Shown: one piece after another, positions 28,675 to 42,706 of the stretch
Position numbering within the stretch: position 1 is the stretch's first letter
Layout: every line of letters starts with the position of its first letter
Assembly: GCF_041296385.1 (NCBI RefSeq)
Contig: NC_091014.1
Coordinates: forward strand, 67,030,578-67,094,577
Reading direction: 5' to 3'
DNA length: 64,000 nt
Origin: Aphelocoma coerulescens
Lineage: Eukaryota; Chordata; Aves; Passeriformes; Corvidae
Position numbers and translations under genes: made by a program
The notes under the pieces: model-generated
Database searches by the model: none
What the model was told of the DNA's origin: nothing
Seen by the model: the letters and a program-made list of their open reading frames with translations, nothing else

Positions 28675-29953
28675 TGTAGTGGTTTGGTCCAAAATACTCA
28701 TTACTTATTTACCTTCTGTGAGATAAGAATTAGGAGAAAGCAAAGCAGGCACAAAACTTAAAAGAATATAAAGAAGTTTATTAACGGACCTAAAAGAAAG
28801 GAAAAATACACTCAGACCACACCTTCAGAACACTTTTCCTCCCCCCACCTTTCTCCCTTCTGTCACTGACAATGTAAAAAGACAGCCCTTGAGATTTTCA
28901 ATCTGTTTACTACTTCCATAATAACCTTGTTCACTTAGGGAGAGGAGTCTCTCTTGCTCATGCTATGGAGACATCTCCACAAGAAACAGTTCTCTCATGG
29001 CTTCAATGTCCCAACGAGACAGCCACCCGGGTTGGTTCTCTGCTTGCATGTGAGAGTCCCTTCCCCCGACTTACAGCTTTTCCCACAACTGCTTTCGAGG
29101 GTCCAATCTTGAGCTACTGGGGTACCATTTTAAGGTTGAGCTGTTCAAAAACAAAGGTTCTCTTTACCCATCTCTGGGGGCATCTTCAGCTCCAGGAACA
29201 GAGGCCCTCCCCCTTCCCTGGGAGCAAACAGGTCCTCATCATCTTCATCTCTAGGACTATCTCAGGGAGCATCTGTAGGAACAGAGGTCTTTCTCTTTCC
29301 TATTTGGAGCAAGAGTCCTCATCGCTTCCATCTCTCCCTGTTCAAATTTCTCATGAAATCACAGCTGCTTCAGCATTTGCTTATTTCAGCACAGGTACTT
29401 TTTCTCACAAGTACAGTTTGAACGCTCCACCCCCCCACGCTTTCATGAAATTACGGTGGGTACTCTGATATATCACAGTCTATCACCACCATAGCTTTAC
29501 AACAGTTTCAGCTCCTAAGCATCTCCTCTTTCTCCTCCCTCATGTTTTCAACTCTTCTTTCTTTACTTAATGTCTGCAGGCTTCATCTGTTCTGGAGGAG
29601 ACTTACAGCACTAATAGGGTTAATCTCACCCAGCCCGGCAGCTGGAATGTCGCTTATCGCTGTTGGTCACATGATCTTTGCCAGACATCGGGGCAGCTTC
29701 AGCTGAATCTTGGCCGCACTGGAGAGGAGGAGCAGAGCCGCACCGTCTGCACGTGGCAGGGCTGTGGGGAGGTTCCGCAGGTGGAACAGGGCCGCACGGC
29801 TCCAGGATGGCCGTGACCCGGCCCAGCCCCAGCCAAGCAGGGCCCCACCCAGCCCCGCTGGGCCCCGTACAGGCCCAGCCCAGTTACCCGTCCCCTGGCC
29901 GGAAGCAAGAGAGAGCTTTCCCGGGGTTTGTCTATTCTTAAATGTGGACCACA
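28675..29953 (-). mobile_element. Long solo LTR of an endogenous retrovirus (ERVL-like), antisense
   Basis: The + strand starts TGTAGTGGTTTGGTCC and ends GGACCACA, giving short inverted ends of the TG...CA type. Read on the minus strand the order is a CpG-rich 5' part (about 29640-29940), a purine-rich middle, then GTTAATAAACTTC with an AATAAA poly(A) signal about 100 bp before the end CCAAACCACTACA. No retroviral gene is present. A clean target duplication was not found (GAGTG against GAGGC), so the high-coordinate edge is approximate. The 167-residue frame at 28965-29468 is on the opposite strand and has no known domain. Confidence 0.65.
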
Positions 29954-32625
29954 GAGGCAGTCAAAATTTTTAAGTGGCTTAAAAAATTGTCAATATTCAA
30001 ATTATCCAGTTGATAAATTCTGTCAGGTCACAGAGGAAGCTGTAAGCACCTCTTTGCAAGAAAATCACTTCTGGAGTTATGCTAACCCATGACATTCTGT
30101 CCTCTGGCATGAACTTTCTGCTCATCTGCTAATTCAGTAAACTCGTTTAATGCATCAACACAAAGTCTGTCATTCTGTGGCAATAAACACAGGAGTAGCT
30201 CATAACTTCAAAGATGGGCACAACGCTGCAGTGGTACTTGAGACTTGGGAACTTAGAAAGTCTGTGGGGATGGAGTGAACAGAAGAGAATGGCCACGGGC
30301 ACCTGCTCTGTCTGAAAAGCCCCTCCATAAATGGCACCAGCACTGCTGGGGACAGCAGGGCAATCTGTGATCAGCATGAAGAAAAAAATCCAGAAACCCA
30401 TAGTGAAAATGCAGGATTTATTATTCCATTTTGTGAAAAGCCCTCACAAGCTTGGGCAAGAGTAGCAACCAGCAGAACCATCCTCGAGCGAGCAAAAGTT
30501 TGCATTGGGTGCTTGGTAGCAGAGCTTGCAGGCCACAGGAGGAGAGTGAACTAAGGGTGTTCTCCCACCTGGACCTAAGGAATTTCCAGCCAGGAGCTTG
30601 GGAATGCTCACTGGTGGATTTAAGGAGGAGCAGTTCTGCTCTCTGCCCTTGTTTCTGATGGAAGAAGATCAGCACTCAGAGGCTTGTTCTGCCTGTAGCA
30701 CGAGTAAATCTGGAGTCACTCTCTTCTTTATGCTGCTTTTCAACACACTTAAGCTTTGCACAGGGACAGACTGCTGGGTGAGACTGATCTGATCCAGTCT
30801 GAAAATTCCCGTCTTTCCATTGGTCTGGATTTATCAGCCACATGAAAACTTAACCTGAATGACATATCGAAGTATACTGGGCAGAAAATCCAATTAAATT
30901 CAATATATTCTCCAAAACTCCTCAACTTCTACTGTCTAGTGAGCCTTCTGAAACTTTTCATTCTGATTTTTATTATATTTTCTAGTGATTGTAATGATTT
31001 ATCTTAAACATAATTTTCCCTCCACTTAGATTTCTCTTGAAAGCTTTGGGGTTGTTGACCCTCCCAGACATTTCCCTCCAAACCTCTCACTTCCAGTTCT
31101 GGTCCGCTAACTGCAGAATCATAGCTTGGACCTGTGAAAGGATTTTGGTCTGCTTGAATCCACAGACAGGGATGGTATTTTTTCCTCAGTAAATGATTTT
31201 TAGAGAGAAATTTTCAGAGAGCAAAATCATTTTTCTGGCAAACATCTTTTGATCCCTGCTTAGGATTAAGAGGTGAAAGGAAGAAGCACAGTTCATGTGT
31301 CAGGCATGTAAAAACCACAGATCAGTACAGTGCATCATCCCTGTGTTTTCCTTCCAGGTATACCTCCTCCTGTTTATGCCCCCCAGTTCTTTCCTGGGAC
31401 AATCCTCATTTTCCTACTTAATGATTTCCACAAATTGCTTTTCCCTCCTTCAGTCATGCCCCTTCCTATTTTATACCCACGTACACTCACCTTGCATTGC
31501 TAACCCGTATGACCCAAGAAGTCCAAGAAGACTAAATGTGAATAAACATGTTTTTATTTGTAATGAGTTCAGGATAATCTGCAGTGTTTTATATTGACAA
31601 TGAATGGTTTGTGGGGTCAGGCAGGTTGGCCACATCTGATTTAAGTACTGGAAATTGTATAACATAACGGCTTGCTAAGTCTAAATTGGAGTTTTTCACC
31701 TTGGACACTGAAAAAATGAAGTTCACAGTAATTCATTTGCAACATTTAGGTGCAAAGAGAATTTTCATTAAAAATAACTATTTACCTTGGTGGAGGAGAG
31801 TCTTCAATGGAAAACTTTCATCCTAACCATAGTGTTTTACTGAATGTTTAAAGAAAGGAATGCTTTTTGTTGTCTTCAGTTTCATTTATCTGTGAATTAC
31901 ATGCATGATCAAAAAGCAGCTGATGCAAGAACAAATGATGAGTGTCATTCCTTCCACGACATCAATTCTGACAGTTGGGTGTGGGAGGAAGATGCATAGT
32001 CTGTTTTCCTTTGCTTGTTAGCTTCCTTTCATAAATAAGGAACGAGGAGCAGCCTTCCTTCTTTTGACGTATAAGACATTTCTGAAAGTGTGTGTTTTTG
32101 TCTCTTTCTATTGCCCTACCATAATGGCAAAGTCACACTCAAAACTTCCCAAGCAAAACTAGGGAGCAAGTACAAAAGCCACATGTATGCTAGTTTTTCT
32201 TTCATTCAGATGGCAAGCAACTCATAAATCCTTAACAACCCCTGCAGTAACTACAATCTACTGTTGTATGCAATGAAAAATAAGAGTCTCTCTGCCAGTG
32301 TACCCTACTATCAAAAGAATTTCTCCCCTATTTTTTCCAAGCCACAAAAATGCCTGTACAGTACAAGGGAGACTTTCTGAGGCAGATATTATGCTGAAGT
32401 GCCCATCCTCCACCAAAAACAATGTATGGCCTGTCCAGTCCTTTATGTACTCTAATAAAACTGCCTTTGGGTTTTACTGATGTAAACAATAATTCAGGAA
32501 TCTCTGCATAACAAATCAGTGACTGATTGATAAGGGAGTTTCCTAGAAAGGGGCTTTGACAATGCAGGAAACAAAGAATGTTTACTTAAAATTGTGGCTG
32601 TGCAATCTCAAAATGTGAAATTATT
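29954..32625. other. Unique non-coding DNA, no gene seen
   Basis: Short random frames only. At 30410-30430 the complement contains an AATAAA-like signal, but no poly(A) tail or LTR edge accompanies it, so no element is called. Confidence 0.5.
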
Positions 32626-33503
32626 TAGATGAGATGATCGAGTTCACCCTCAGTCAGTTCTCAGATGGCACCCAGCTGGGTGGGAGTGTGGATCTGCTGG
32701 AGGGCAGGAAGGCTCTGCAGAGGGATCTGGACAGGCTGGATCCATGGGCCCAGACCAGAGGTCTGAGGGTCCACAAGGCCAAGGGCCTGGTCCTGCCTTG
32801 GGTCACACCAACCCCCTGCAGCTCCAGGCTGGGGCAGAGGGGCTGGAAAGCTGGGAAAGGCCCTGGGGGTGCTGGGGACAGCGGCTGGACATGAGCCCAG
32901 GTGTGCCCAGGGGGCCAAGAGGCCAATGGCCCCTGGGCTGTGCCAGCCATGGGGTGGCAGCAGGGCCGGGGCAGTGACTGTCCCCTGTGCTGGGCACTGC
33001 TGGGGCCACACCTCAGATCCTGGGGCAGCTCTGGGCCCCTCAGGACAAGAAAGGCATTGAGGGGCTGGAGCGTGTCCAGAGAAGGGAACGGAGCTGGGGA
33101 AGGGGCTGGAGCAGCAGGAGGGGCTGAGGGAGCTGGGAAAGGGGCTCAGCCTGGAGAAAAGGAGGCTCAGGGGGCACCTTCTGGCTCTGCACAACTCCCT
33201 GACAGGAGGGGGGAGCCAGGGGGGGTTGGGCTCTGCTCCCAGGGAACAAGGGATAGGACAAGGGGAAATGGCCTCAAGCTGCACCAGGGGAGGTTCAGGT
33301 TGGACATCAGGAGGAATTTCTTCACGGAAAGGGTGGTCAGGCTGCCCAAGGAGGTGGTGAAGTTCCCATCCCTGGAGGTGTTCAAGGAATGCCTGGACGT
33401 GGCACTCACTGCTGTGGTCTGGTTTACAAGGTGGGGATTGGTCACAGGTTGGACTCTGCAATCTTGGAGGTCTTTCCCAACCTCAATGATCCTATGGTTC
33501 TAT
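32626..33503 (+). mobile_element. CR1 LINE copy E, sense, longest copy in the window
   Basis: The copy begins within ORF2 at a segment resembling the end of the reverse transcriptase domain (GAGTTCACCCTCAG, then CAGATGGCACCCAGCTGGGT). It continues through the C-terminal ORF2 codons and ends with AATGATCCTATGGTTCTAT, a mutated CR1 octamer tail. Compared with the ORF2 I know for the family, single-base losses and a small deletion near 33085-33125 break the frame. The same lesions occur in the copies at 19945 and 48085. The frames of 208 (+) and 266 (-) residues are repeat by-products. Confidence 0.95.
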
Positions 33504-36500
33504 TTAAATATACACACTTCTGCATGACTCCATGATTAGAAAATATTCTTCACCTTTCAACTTCCACCTTCCTTTGAAGTTTAAAGCAAAACTGTCTGAT
33601 CTGATCTAGAACCTGAATAGGTGTAGCTGAAGAATCCATTGTGTTGCTTAGTTTTCAGTCCCTGCTCTCAGGCCTGCACAACAGAAATGCTCTCAGGATG
33701 GAGAAGCTGCCTTAACCAGTTCTGGTGTGTGTGCTAGAGCCTGCCTGTCTGTGCTGTCCCCTTGCGTTTTGGCAATGACAGTGTGCCTGTCACAAAATGT
33801 CAAGTAATTTTATAAACCTTTTCAGAACTGTACATGAAGTGACAGAAGTGCAGAAGACAGGTCTTCATTCTGTCAAACGAACAAAGCCACTTAGAAGGTT
33901 TTTTATACTTTAAAGTAGTTTAATTAACTTTTCCCCACCTCATCAGAAAGTTTTGGTAGTTGACTCTCAGAAAGAAAAGAAATGGAATGGGAGGTGGAGA
34001 GGACAGCAGGGTTTGCCTAGCAGTGAACAGGATGCCATGAAGTCAATTAAATTATGAAGTCAATTAAGTCTCCCCCTGTAGCCTAAGCTGGCCAGCCCTG
34101 AGTGAGCAGAGCAAAGAGCCTTCTGAACCAGTACTGTCTCAAGAGATCAGAGTGTGACTGCAGGCACAATTTTAAGCCATTAATTTAATTGCTGGAGTGA
34201 AGAATCAATCTGAAATCCCCTCTGCTCAAGGGACAAGGGCTGATCTTACTGAGTCCTCCAAAATATTTCTTTGGTTTGCTGGAGAGGGAGTGTTTCTCTG
34301 TTGAAGTCAAGTCATAGCCCAGTAGTTCACCTTACCAAGCAAAGATACTGCAAATAACAATTCTTATATCATAAAAATTAAATATTGTCAACTAAAACGT
34401 TGATGTTTTCACTTGGCAGTCCTGTCCTGTCCTTCTACTGCAATGATAGAGGGATTACATAGCAAAGCCATTGCAGGCCAAGATGAGTTTATTGTTCGGG
34501 GCTCTTTATTTGAGAGGTGCTGTGATGTAGCAGCAGAAGGATGGTTCTTCTCTAGATGTAACTGCAGAGAACAATAACTGCTACAGAGTTGCTAACACCT
34601 CAAATATTCCTAGAAAAGAAGAGACTAAAACAAAGACAGAATTACAAAAAAAAGTTGAACATGATAACTTACGTCAATTATGAAAATTGATTGGTTTTTA
34701 TATAACTCTTTTTTATATAGCCATTTCTTCTTGGCAGAAAAATTAAGAAGGCATTGACTTCTGCTTCCAGTTTTACCTTCTCACTTTAACTCAATATTTG
34801 TATCAGATTTGGACATTTTTTTATTTCTTTTTATAAAGCAAAACATTTTATTTCTGGGTTAATTTAAACAATTCTTCTCATTTGCAATGTTTTACTCAAA
34901 GCATTTCAGTTAAACTGAAAGAGGATTTCAGGAGAGAAGGAAGAATGTTTTTTGACTCATTTATTTGGCATGAGCTAATTTTTTTTACAATATTTTTTCC
35001 TTTTATTTCTTTCCCCATTACTCAGTGTTTCCCACTCATCATCTCTCTTCTGTCTGTGCTCCCTCTCTCTCATTCTTTTATTACAGTGCTATGAAGCTTT
35101 TCTTCCTCAAAAACCTAGAAAAAGTTGTCAAGTTGCTCTTCTCATCTTTTGTGTCACACAGAGTAGTCATTTTGTATCCTCACAGATTACACTTTTTGGG
35201 TTTCTCAGCGTCCTCAGCCATGAGAATGTGGTAGCTCACTGTCACCACCTCGTGACACCAACCCTGTGTTTTCTAATCAATATATTGCCCACCAAAATGC
35301 TGGCCCTTTTTCCACCTAGCAGCCACATTTCAGCTGCAGCAGTTCTTGGAAAATGAATGCCTCACAAAATGAATATTCAAAGCATCTGCTGGCTTTTGAC
35401 AGCTTCTGAGAATTATTTTCTTCAGCTTGAGCCCTTTTTGTGCTTTACTTCCTTTTCCATAAATTATGGTGTGGAAAAGAAGGAGGGGACAAAGAAAAGT
35501 GAACAAAGCAGACTGAAATAAGCACACAAAACCTCTTTTCATTAAAGTCAGGCTTTTGATGATTTTTGTCCAACAAGAAAAGAAACCAAGGAAAAAAATA
35601 CACAGAAAGGGGCTTTTGAAAGATGATTTCTCTGAGTGGTGTGAGACTGGGGAAGGAATAAACGAATCTAATCTCACCTATACCTTTCTAAATACCCTTT
35701 ATTTTTGCTGACACGAGCTCATTCGCAGTTGCCAGCCGAGAGAGTGACAGCTCGTTATCTCAAGCCTTAGGGTGTTCTCTCTGCCTCCTCAGCCACGCTG
35801 AGGTGTTGCCAGGGAGGTGTGGTGGCAGGGGCATCTCCTTGTCTACTGTGCCACCAGGTTCCGAGAAGAAACAGAATTCCATTATTTATAGGAGGTGTCC
35901 AGAAATGGGGGAGGGAATAGTCAGCAGGGCAGTGTTACCACCCTGAGACCCTGCCAGTTGTGCACTGGGGGGGGGGGGGTGAAGATTTCCCCATCATTTT
36001 GCAAACAGGATCTGTTGTTGCCTTCTATGGAGAGGAAGAAAATTATAGTGACAAATGGTAATGTTGTTGACTCCCTGGTAAGGAACTGGAAGCTTTATTA
36101 CTCCACAGTCAAACAAACAACTTCCTCTGCATCTAATGAATAGCATCAGCTCCAAGTCAAATAATTGCAGATAAACCCTGCTTAATATATCAAAGATGAA
36201 AGCAATTAAACTCCCCAAACTCCATCAGTTCTTTCTTCATGACCTTTGCTGCACAAATTGCAAGAGGAAAAAATGATGTGAAAAAAATCTTGTAATATAT
36301 TGGATCATGATGCTTCATGAACTCTGAGTATTCATAATGAGAACACAATTTCTGGGATTGCTTGGAGACTGCAGCCTTATGTCACACCAAATTTCTAATG
36401 TAAGGTTCATGTATTATTTTTTTTTCATTTATTTGCTTGGGCTAGGGGAAACTATCAGGGAATTCTTTCACTTGATCTGAGAAAGACTCATTGAGGAACA

Positions 36501-39500
36501 ACTGTGTGGCTATACCAAGTTTTCTACCATTTCTAGCACCAAGAGACCTGTACCAGTGCTGTCATTGAAGTGAACATTTTCCCCAGAGACTAGTTAGAGA
36601 AAATATTAAAGTTTCAACAGTTGTTCGAAGAAGATTTGGATCTATTATTTTATTGCTTTTCTCATCCATGACTGTAATGGTTGGTTTTGCATCAATGGGT
36701 TTTCAGTGTAAATGAACAATTATATTTCGTGCCTCAGGCAACTTAATTTCTCATCACCACATTAAATACTAAAGGCTGGTTTTTTCTGCATCAGATACAC
36801 AACATCTGTCAGCACTTGCCTAAAAATCTTTGCCTGCTGTGGATGTCAGAGTGGTATCAGTCTGAGTTACCAGCAAGCTAAAATTTAGGATGTGGCTCTA
36901 ACATTCCTGATAACACTTGCAATAAGGTAGGATATATGGGTTTTATGAGAAAAATCTGTAAAGTTTCCCACTTCAAGGAAAAGAAGACATAATTAAGAGT
37001 AGATAAATAACAGGATAAGCAGTGATTAAGGATTAAGGATCATACCCTTTACTCAATGCTTCTTATCTCAAACAAGAATTTGGTTCAAGCAATATTTCAG
37101 AATTAACTGCTGTCCTCCACTTCCTTCTGTAAAATGAGTTCTAGTCGGTTTCAAGGAGCTGTGGTCTCATTGTACAATTTATTTAATCTAGTGTGATTCC
37201 TTAATCACCTACTGTATGAAGGTGGGTACAGAAAAGCGCATGTGTCCCTGAAAATATTACTCTTATAACCTGTGGTAGTTATCTAATGATTCTAGTGGAG
37301 GATTTGATAGCTGAGTATCTGAACAGGGGATGAGAGCTCTGATTTTGGTCACAAGAGAAACTGAGTGGCCTGACGGACAATTCCAACTTTTCACTCTTCC
37401 TGGTGAGCTGTGTTCTTTAGCCTTTCATGTACTAATTGGCAGGGCAACCAGAAAGTAAAAACACTTCCCAGTTGTCTGGTGGTTTTCCAAACAGTCTTCC
37501 AGTGTACATGGAGTGGAAATCCAAAGAATCAATGCCTTTTTCTTCCTGCCATTTCTGCCTGCTCTTCTGTGCCAGTGTAGTGTCACTTTTGCATCATTCC
37601 TTCCTCCGTGTTGTGTGTCTGTGTCTAAAGGCCTTGATTTCAAAGGCTGTCAAGTTTCCTTACAGCCTTGTGTTTGCATGCCCAGTTTGTCACTGGGATG
37701 AATGAGAAATCCTGAAAAATAGGAGCGAAATGCAGAGAAACTCTGATACTTGTGTGGGTATTGTTTTCTTCCCACTTGATTCCTGCAGCAGCAGGTGCCA
37801 GGCATTTGTGTGACCATCAGTCCCTGAGAAGAGATTGTTAACAAAAGCTTCTCTAGGATCTGCATATCATCAGTGTAACTTAATGACTTTATGGGCACAT
37901 GAGTTATTATTTCACAGATGCCAAGGTGGTGATTTTTCTTCCCTCAGACTTCTATTCTATAAAATAAAACTTGAATCCCATCACTTCCTGTTCATAAAAA
38001 ATGTATTAGGCTGTTGGTTAAGATAAGGAATAGATTAATTGAATCAGTTCCACATGTTCCTCAGATCCATTTTAGTGGATCTGAAATGCTTCTCACCTTT
38101 GCTTTTTTGAGCTTTTTGGGCTGTCCTCTGCCTCCAAAAGCCCTTTGGGGCTCTGAGAAAATGCTACCTAAGGGGCAAATAGAAAGTTAAGGAACAAAGT
38201 CTGAACTTTGGATTTCTGAATGAGCTGGTTATTCACTTCTAGACTGCAGCTAAGACTGAAAAACCTAACAGGGAGACGTGTGTTTTTGGAAAAAAACCCA
38301 ACAGGGACACCTGTGTTTTCTGGCTAGGAACAAAGATCATTATGTTCAAAAGCCTCAGAAGAGTTGCTTGGTCAAACAGACTGCAACAATTTTTAATCTT
38401 CTTTGATCAGAGAGAGGGCAAAGATGGGTCTTTTGTGGCATTTTTTGGACCCATCTTATTTCATCTAAGTGTTCCCTGCAGTGAGCTGCTTGTTAAGTGT
38501 CAGACTTTAAGATGAGAAAAAGATGTTTCTAGAAGCAAGACTGGAGCTTAATGTATGCAAATATTCCTCCTATAAACCAGATTTTCAAGGGTAGTAGTAC
38601 TGATTCAGCCAGAAGCATTGCTAAGGGAATTAGTATCCAGTGTCAACATCCAGGCAACCTGGCACTTGAAACACCAGGCACACGTAAGGAACTCACTTGA
38701 GAACCATCTCCATAGATAAATAGCTATAAAATGAATGGTGCTGGCTAGTAAATAAATAGGAAGGTGTTATGTTCCTGGTGAACAGATAAAGGCCTAAACT
38801 GTTTACAAATGACTCGCTGTAGACTCCTATCCTGGTTCTCCATGGTCATAAATCTCATGAAGTACGCAGCCCATGTTTGCAGACTGATGTTTGGATGAAG
38901 CAGATGAAAGGGACAATTACTAGAAACATCAGCAAGCTGTAAACATTTCTGAAACTCGCCTATCACTCCGTGCTAGTCCTTCAGCTTCAGAAGTTTGGGA
39001 TACTTTTTATTTCCCCCCTGAACCTCAGTCATGCAACTTAATTGCTTCCAGTACTATCATGCGGAGCTGCATGCAGGGAAAAAGCCTTTCAGTGTGCATG
39101 GGGTACTCTCTAGCCCTCTGGATGCCAGAAAAGGGAGTGTTCATGTTTACAGCATTGCACTTCTCTGCAATTCCATTTTCACTTTCCAACACAGAGATGC
39201 CTCCAGTTGTGAAGAGAGGTCTGCTCAGGAGTAGTTTCAAAGGAGAGGCTCTGTAACACCACTCTATGTAATTTCCTGTATAATTTCCCATATAATTTTG
39301 ATGGAGCTGCTTGGAGACAAGGGAGAAAAATATGTCTGAAGTAGCTCTATTCCCCTCTCAGGCTTTCCAGTGGGCCTCATTCCCAACCTAAAAGCCTTTT
39401 GAAGTGACTCACTGAAATAGAACAATCTCTCTTCTATTTTGTAAACATAGCGTGAGAAAAAACTCAGAATAACTGGGAAGACCTCAGAAAAACTGCTAAA

Positions 39501-42500
39501 AATCCTAACAGTGGTATTCTTGTTTTGCTTTTTTTTTCATTAGTGTGGTGGTGAGAGCCTCACTGTGCCCTATTAGACACAGCTGACTTACACCTTTCCA
39601 AATAAATACAGTAAAGGACTGGAAGCACCTATATCCAGTTGTTTGGGGGAATTCAGTGTTGAAGGGAACTTCTGGTGTACTGAGTCCAGTTGACTTGTTG
39701 TGACAGGCATGACACATTATCTGCTGCAAAAATACATCTTAGATCTTCAGTCCAGGACAGTTTTTCTCTGTGTCTATCAGGACAGTGTTTCAGAGGAACA
39801 ATTTTCTTGTCTTACAGATCTCCCTCCTCTTTTCTTATCTATATTTATTTCTATTTTCATTCTGTGCCAACGTTACCCAGTAACATAAATCATTTTCTCC
39901 TTGCACAACACTCATACGAGGGCTATGGATAATGGACTGAGGGCAGGAGGGAATATTCCTGTCCTTGGCTTCTCCATCTGCACTGTTAAACAATATGCCC
40001 TGCTGTGGTGGGGCTGCCCAGCCCCTGAGCACCTTAAGAGTATTTGTGCCTTGTCCAGTTGGAATTAACCTTCCCCCAGATGATCAGGGCTATCCACAGG
40101 ATTCAACAGGAATTTTTCTTACTGCCTTCAACAGCGGTACCTCGTACAGGACTGCCCTGAAAATGACTTGTCATAGGGTGCTTTTTTAAGGTATTTAGGA
40201 ACTGAAAAGTAAGGCAAAACACTTAACTAGTATTGCCCTTCCTTTCTGTTTGTACTATGATTAAAACCCTAACGCTTGAGTAAGAGTAGCAGACACTATG
40301 TGACATAAAGAATGGTTCCATGTAGATAAAACCAGTTTGGGATAGTCTGTGACTATCATAAATGTAATTAATACCAGCTGGTAAATTTTTCTTGATTCAA
40401 GCCTTGTACATGAAACCATTAATGCCCCTGATTGTCCAACATAACAGATCATACATAACTTACACCAGATAAGTATTTCTAAGCACTTTGTGTAACTACA
40501 TCAGAAGATTGTATTACCCCATTGAGGTAGAAAACACAGAGGGGATGGTTTATATTTATAAATGCCAGGACAAAACCAGTTTCATTCAGGAGCTGAACTT
40601 GGATCCTGTATGCATTTATGGAGTTTATGCGGTTGATTACACCACTCTTGTCATCTACACTGAAAATCCTGGTCCTGCTTTCCTGGCTAGATACAGCCTG
40701 AGCTTCCAAATGCTGTTCAGATTTCAAGCATGCAGACAAACGAGCCCTTCTTATCCTTCCTACTCTGACTCCTTATGTGCTTACAGCACATCTGGAAGCA
40801 GCTGGGCATGAAAACAAGGATTTCTTTGTAGATATTCTTTTAAGTGCCCCTTTGCTGGCATTCTGTCTTTTTTCTACAAACCACTCTTCTGCCCTCTGCT
40901 CCACGGGAGATGGATGGGGCTGTCTATTACCTTCCCTGGGGTTGGGTTGCACATTTGCCCCTCAGATTGCCAGTGTTAACAAGCTGTGAGCCAGCGTGTC
41001 TGCTGGGACAAGGGTGTGGCTGGTTGGATTCTCAGACACCCAAGAGGTGGGAATGGAGGAGGGGGAATTCCAAAACACAACCCGCACCTTACTGGTTATT
41101 GTTTCAACATCTGTGGCCGAAGGCAAGGGGGACAATGGATACCACGGATATTCCATAATTCTCTGAAGTGTGCCAGGCTGCTCCAGGATTTATACAGCGT
41201 TTCCTTTCTTCCTTCCACCTTCCCTCCATAATTCCTGGTTGGTTTGTGCCTTTCACCTTTCATTTTCCCCGTGGTGTCCTTTTCAGGTTAGCCAAACCAA
41301 AGCAGAGTACAGAACTGAGGTCAGAAATGTTTATGAATCTTACCCTGCCACCACCTTTCCAGGGAGAAGAAATGTCGTGTTTACCGCAGACTTTCACAAG
41401 GGTTTTAATGAAATGAAGCTTTCAGCAGTGATCTTACTCAGATATGTTCCCTTGTTTGCTCATGGGCTGGCATCTGCAGTTCCAGGACCACTGAGTCCAC
41501 AAGGACAGCGTGCCAGGTGTGGCCTTGCAATGTAGAAATGAAGCAGGAAGAAATAATTTATTTTTCCTTCCTTCAAGGAAGAAGGATAATGAGCAGGATG
41601 TCTTTGCAGGGATCTGGAAAGCAGGATGTTTCAGCTTGGGCCTCAAGCACACCTGGGCCACCAGGAGAGAAAAAAGGCTCCCAAAAGGAAGCCAGAAGGG
41701 GCAGAGATCCTATATTAAGTACTTTGAAATTGCATGCAGACCTTGGGAATTCTTTGACTGACTGTAATTTGCATTTTAATTTTATTTATTGCACTTTATG
41801 TGACACCGCACAATTCTTTGGCTGTTAAATAAGGGTAAGCAGCCCGCTCAGCTCACTAAACACACATTTTTATTCTGTAAACATAACTGTGTCTTTAGCA
41901 AAGTTTTGATTGGCATTTTCTCTTCTCTTCGTTGTGCCTGTGTTTAGCATTTATACAGTGTTTCTCATAATGAAATAAATTACCCCTCCTATGCCAAAAG
42001 GTTTTATTAAAAGATCAGAAAACTGTAAGCAGTTTATGTAAGTTAGATGGCACTCCAAGAATATAAACTACAAATCACTGAGGTTTCTAGTGAGCTTTTA
42101 TATGGTAAGGGAACCAGCCTGTACCAGTGCCATCCATAAAATTATTCAGGCACAATAATCCTTATAAATATCAGTGGCTCCTTCCTCAGAGGATGCTGAA
42201 CTTAAAAACTCCCACATAATACCACAACCAATTTAAACCACTCTCAAATATTACTACAATTTGTCCCACATGAAAGCAGAACCTATATGGGACTTGCACT
42301 AGACAGAAATCACCCATCAAATCACCACAATTGTCCAGGATGTGACCTCAGGAGACACTTTGGATTTTCATTCCCAGTGTTGAACCTGCACTTGCATTGC
42401 TGATGGAGAGAACATTAGGATGGATGTTTTTCTCATTTATACAAAGTACCAAGGACATCCATAGGAGTTCAGGATTCAGCTCATTTGTCTGTGTTTAGTA

Positions 42501-42698
42501 TTTTTCTCAGACTTCATACACATATACACAGGACGAGGCAGCACATCTCCATAAATGTAATAATTACATTGGCTCTGAAATGTAGCTCTAGCTTGTCTCC
42601 AGAACAAATGCTGAAATTGTTAAGAATGTAATCATATGATCTATGGGGCTTTGTAAGCAATGTTGGATAGAATTGGAAGTGCTCCTCTGAAACATATT
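33504..42698. other. Unique non-coding DNA, no gene seen
   Basis: About 9 kb of AT-rich sequence with short random frames. It contains a G13 run at 35967-35979. A minus-strand stretch at 35690-35890 carries a TATAAATAA-like motif and a downstream AATAAAGGG, like part of a decayed LTR, but no edges could be set. Confidence 0.5.
35967..35979. repeat. G13 homopolymer
   Basis: Thirteen consecutive G residues on the + strand, directly readable. Such runs are prone to length error in sequencing. Confidence 0.9.
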
Positions 42699-42706
42699 CA
42701 TAACTA

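Noticed and set aside
28965..29468. 167-residue frame on the + strand
   Set aside because: It is antisense to the LTR at 28675-29953 and has no recognisable domain.
29678..29973. CpG-rich frames as a first exon or CpG island promoter
   Set aside because: The segment belongs to the CpG-rich part of the antisense LTR. No Kozak-supported exon with a good donor was seen. LTR promoter activity is possible but unproven.
32661..33527. Frames of 266 residues (-) and 208 residues (+) as genes
   Set aside because: They lie within a CR1 copy; the + frame is a shifted ORF2 remnant and the - frame is its complement. The same applies to the long frames at 19970-20681 and 47782-48720.
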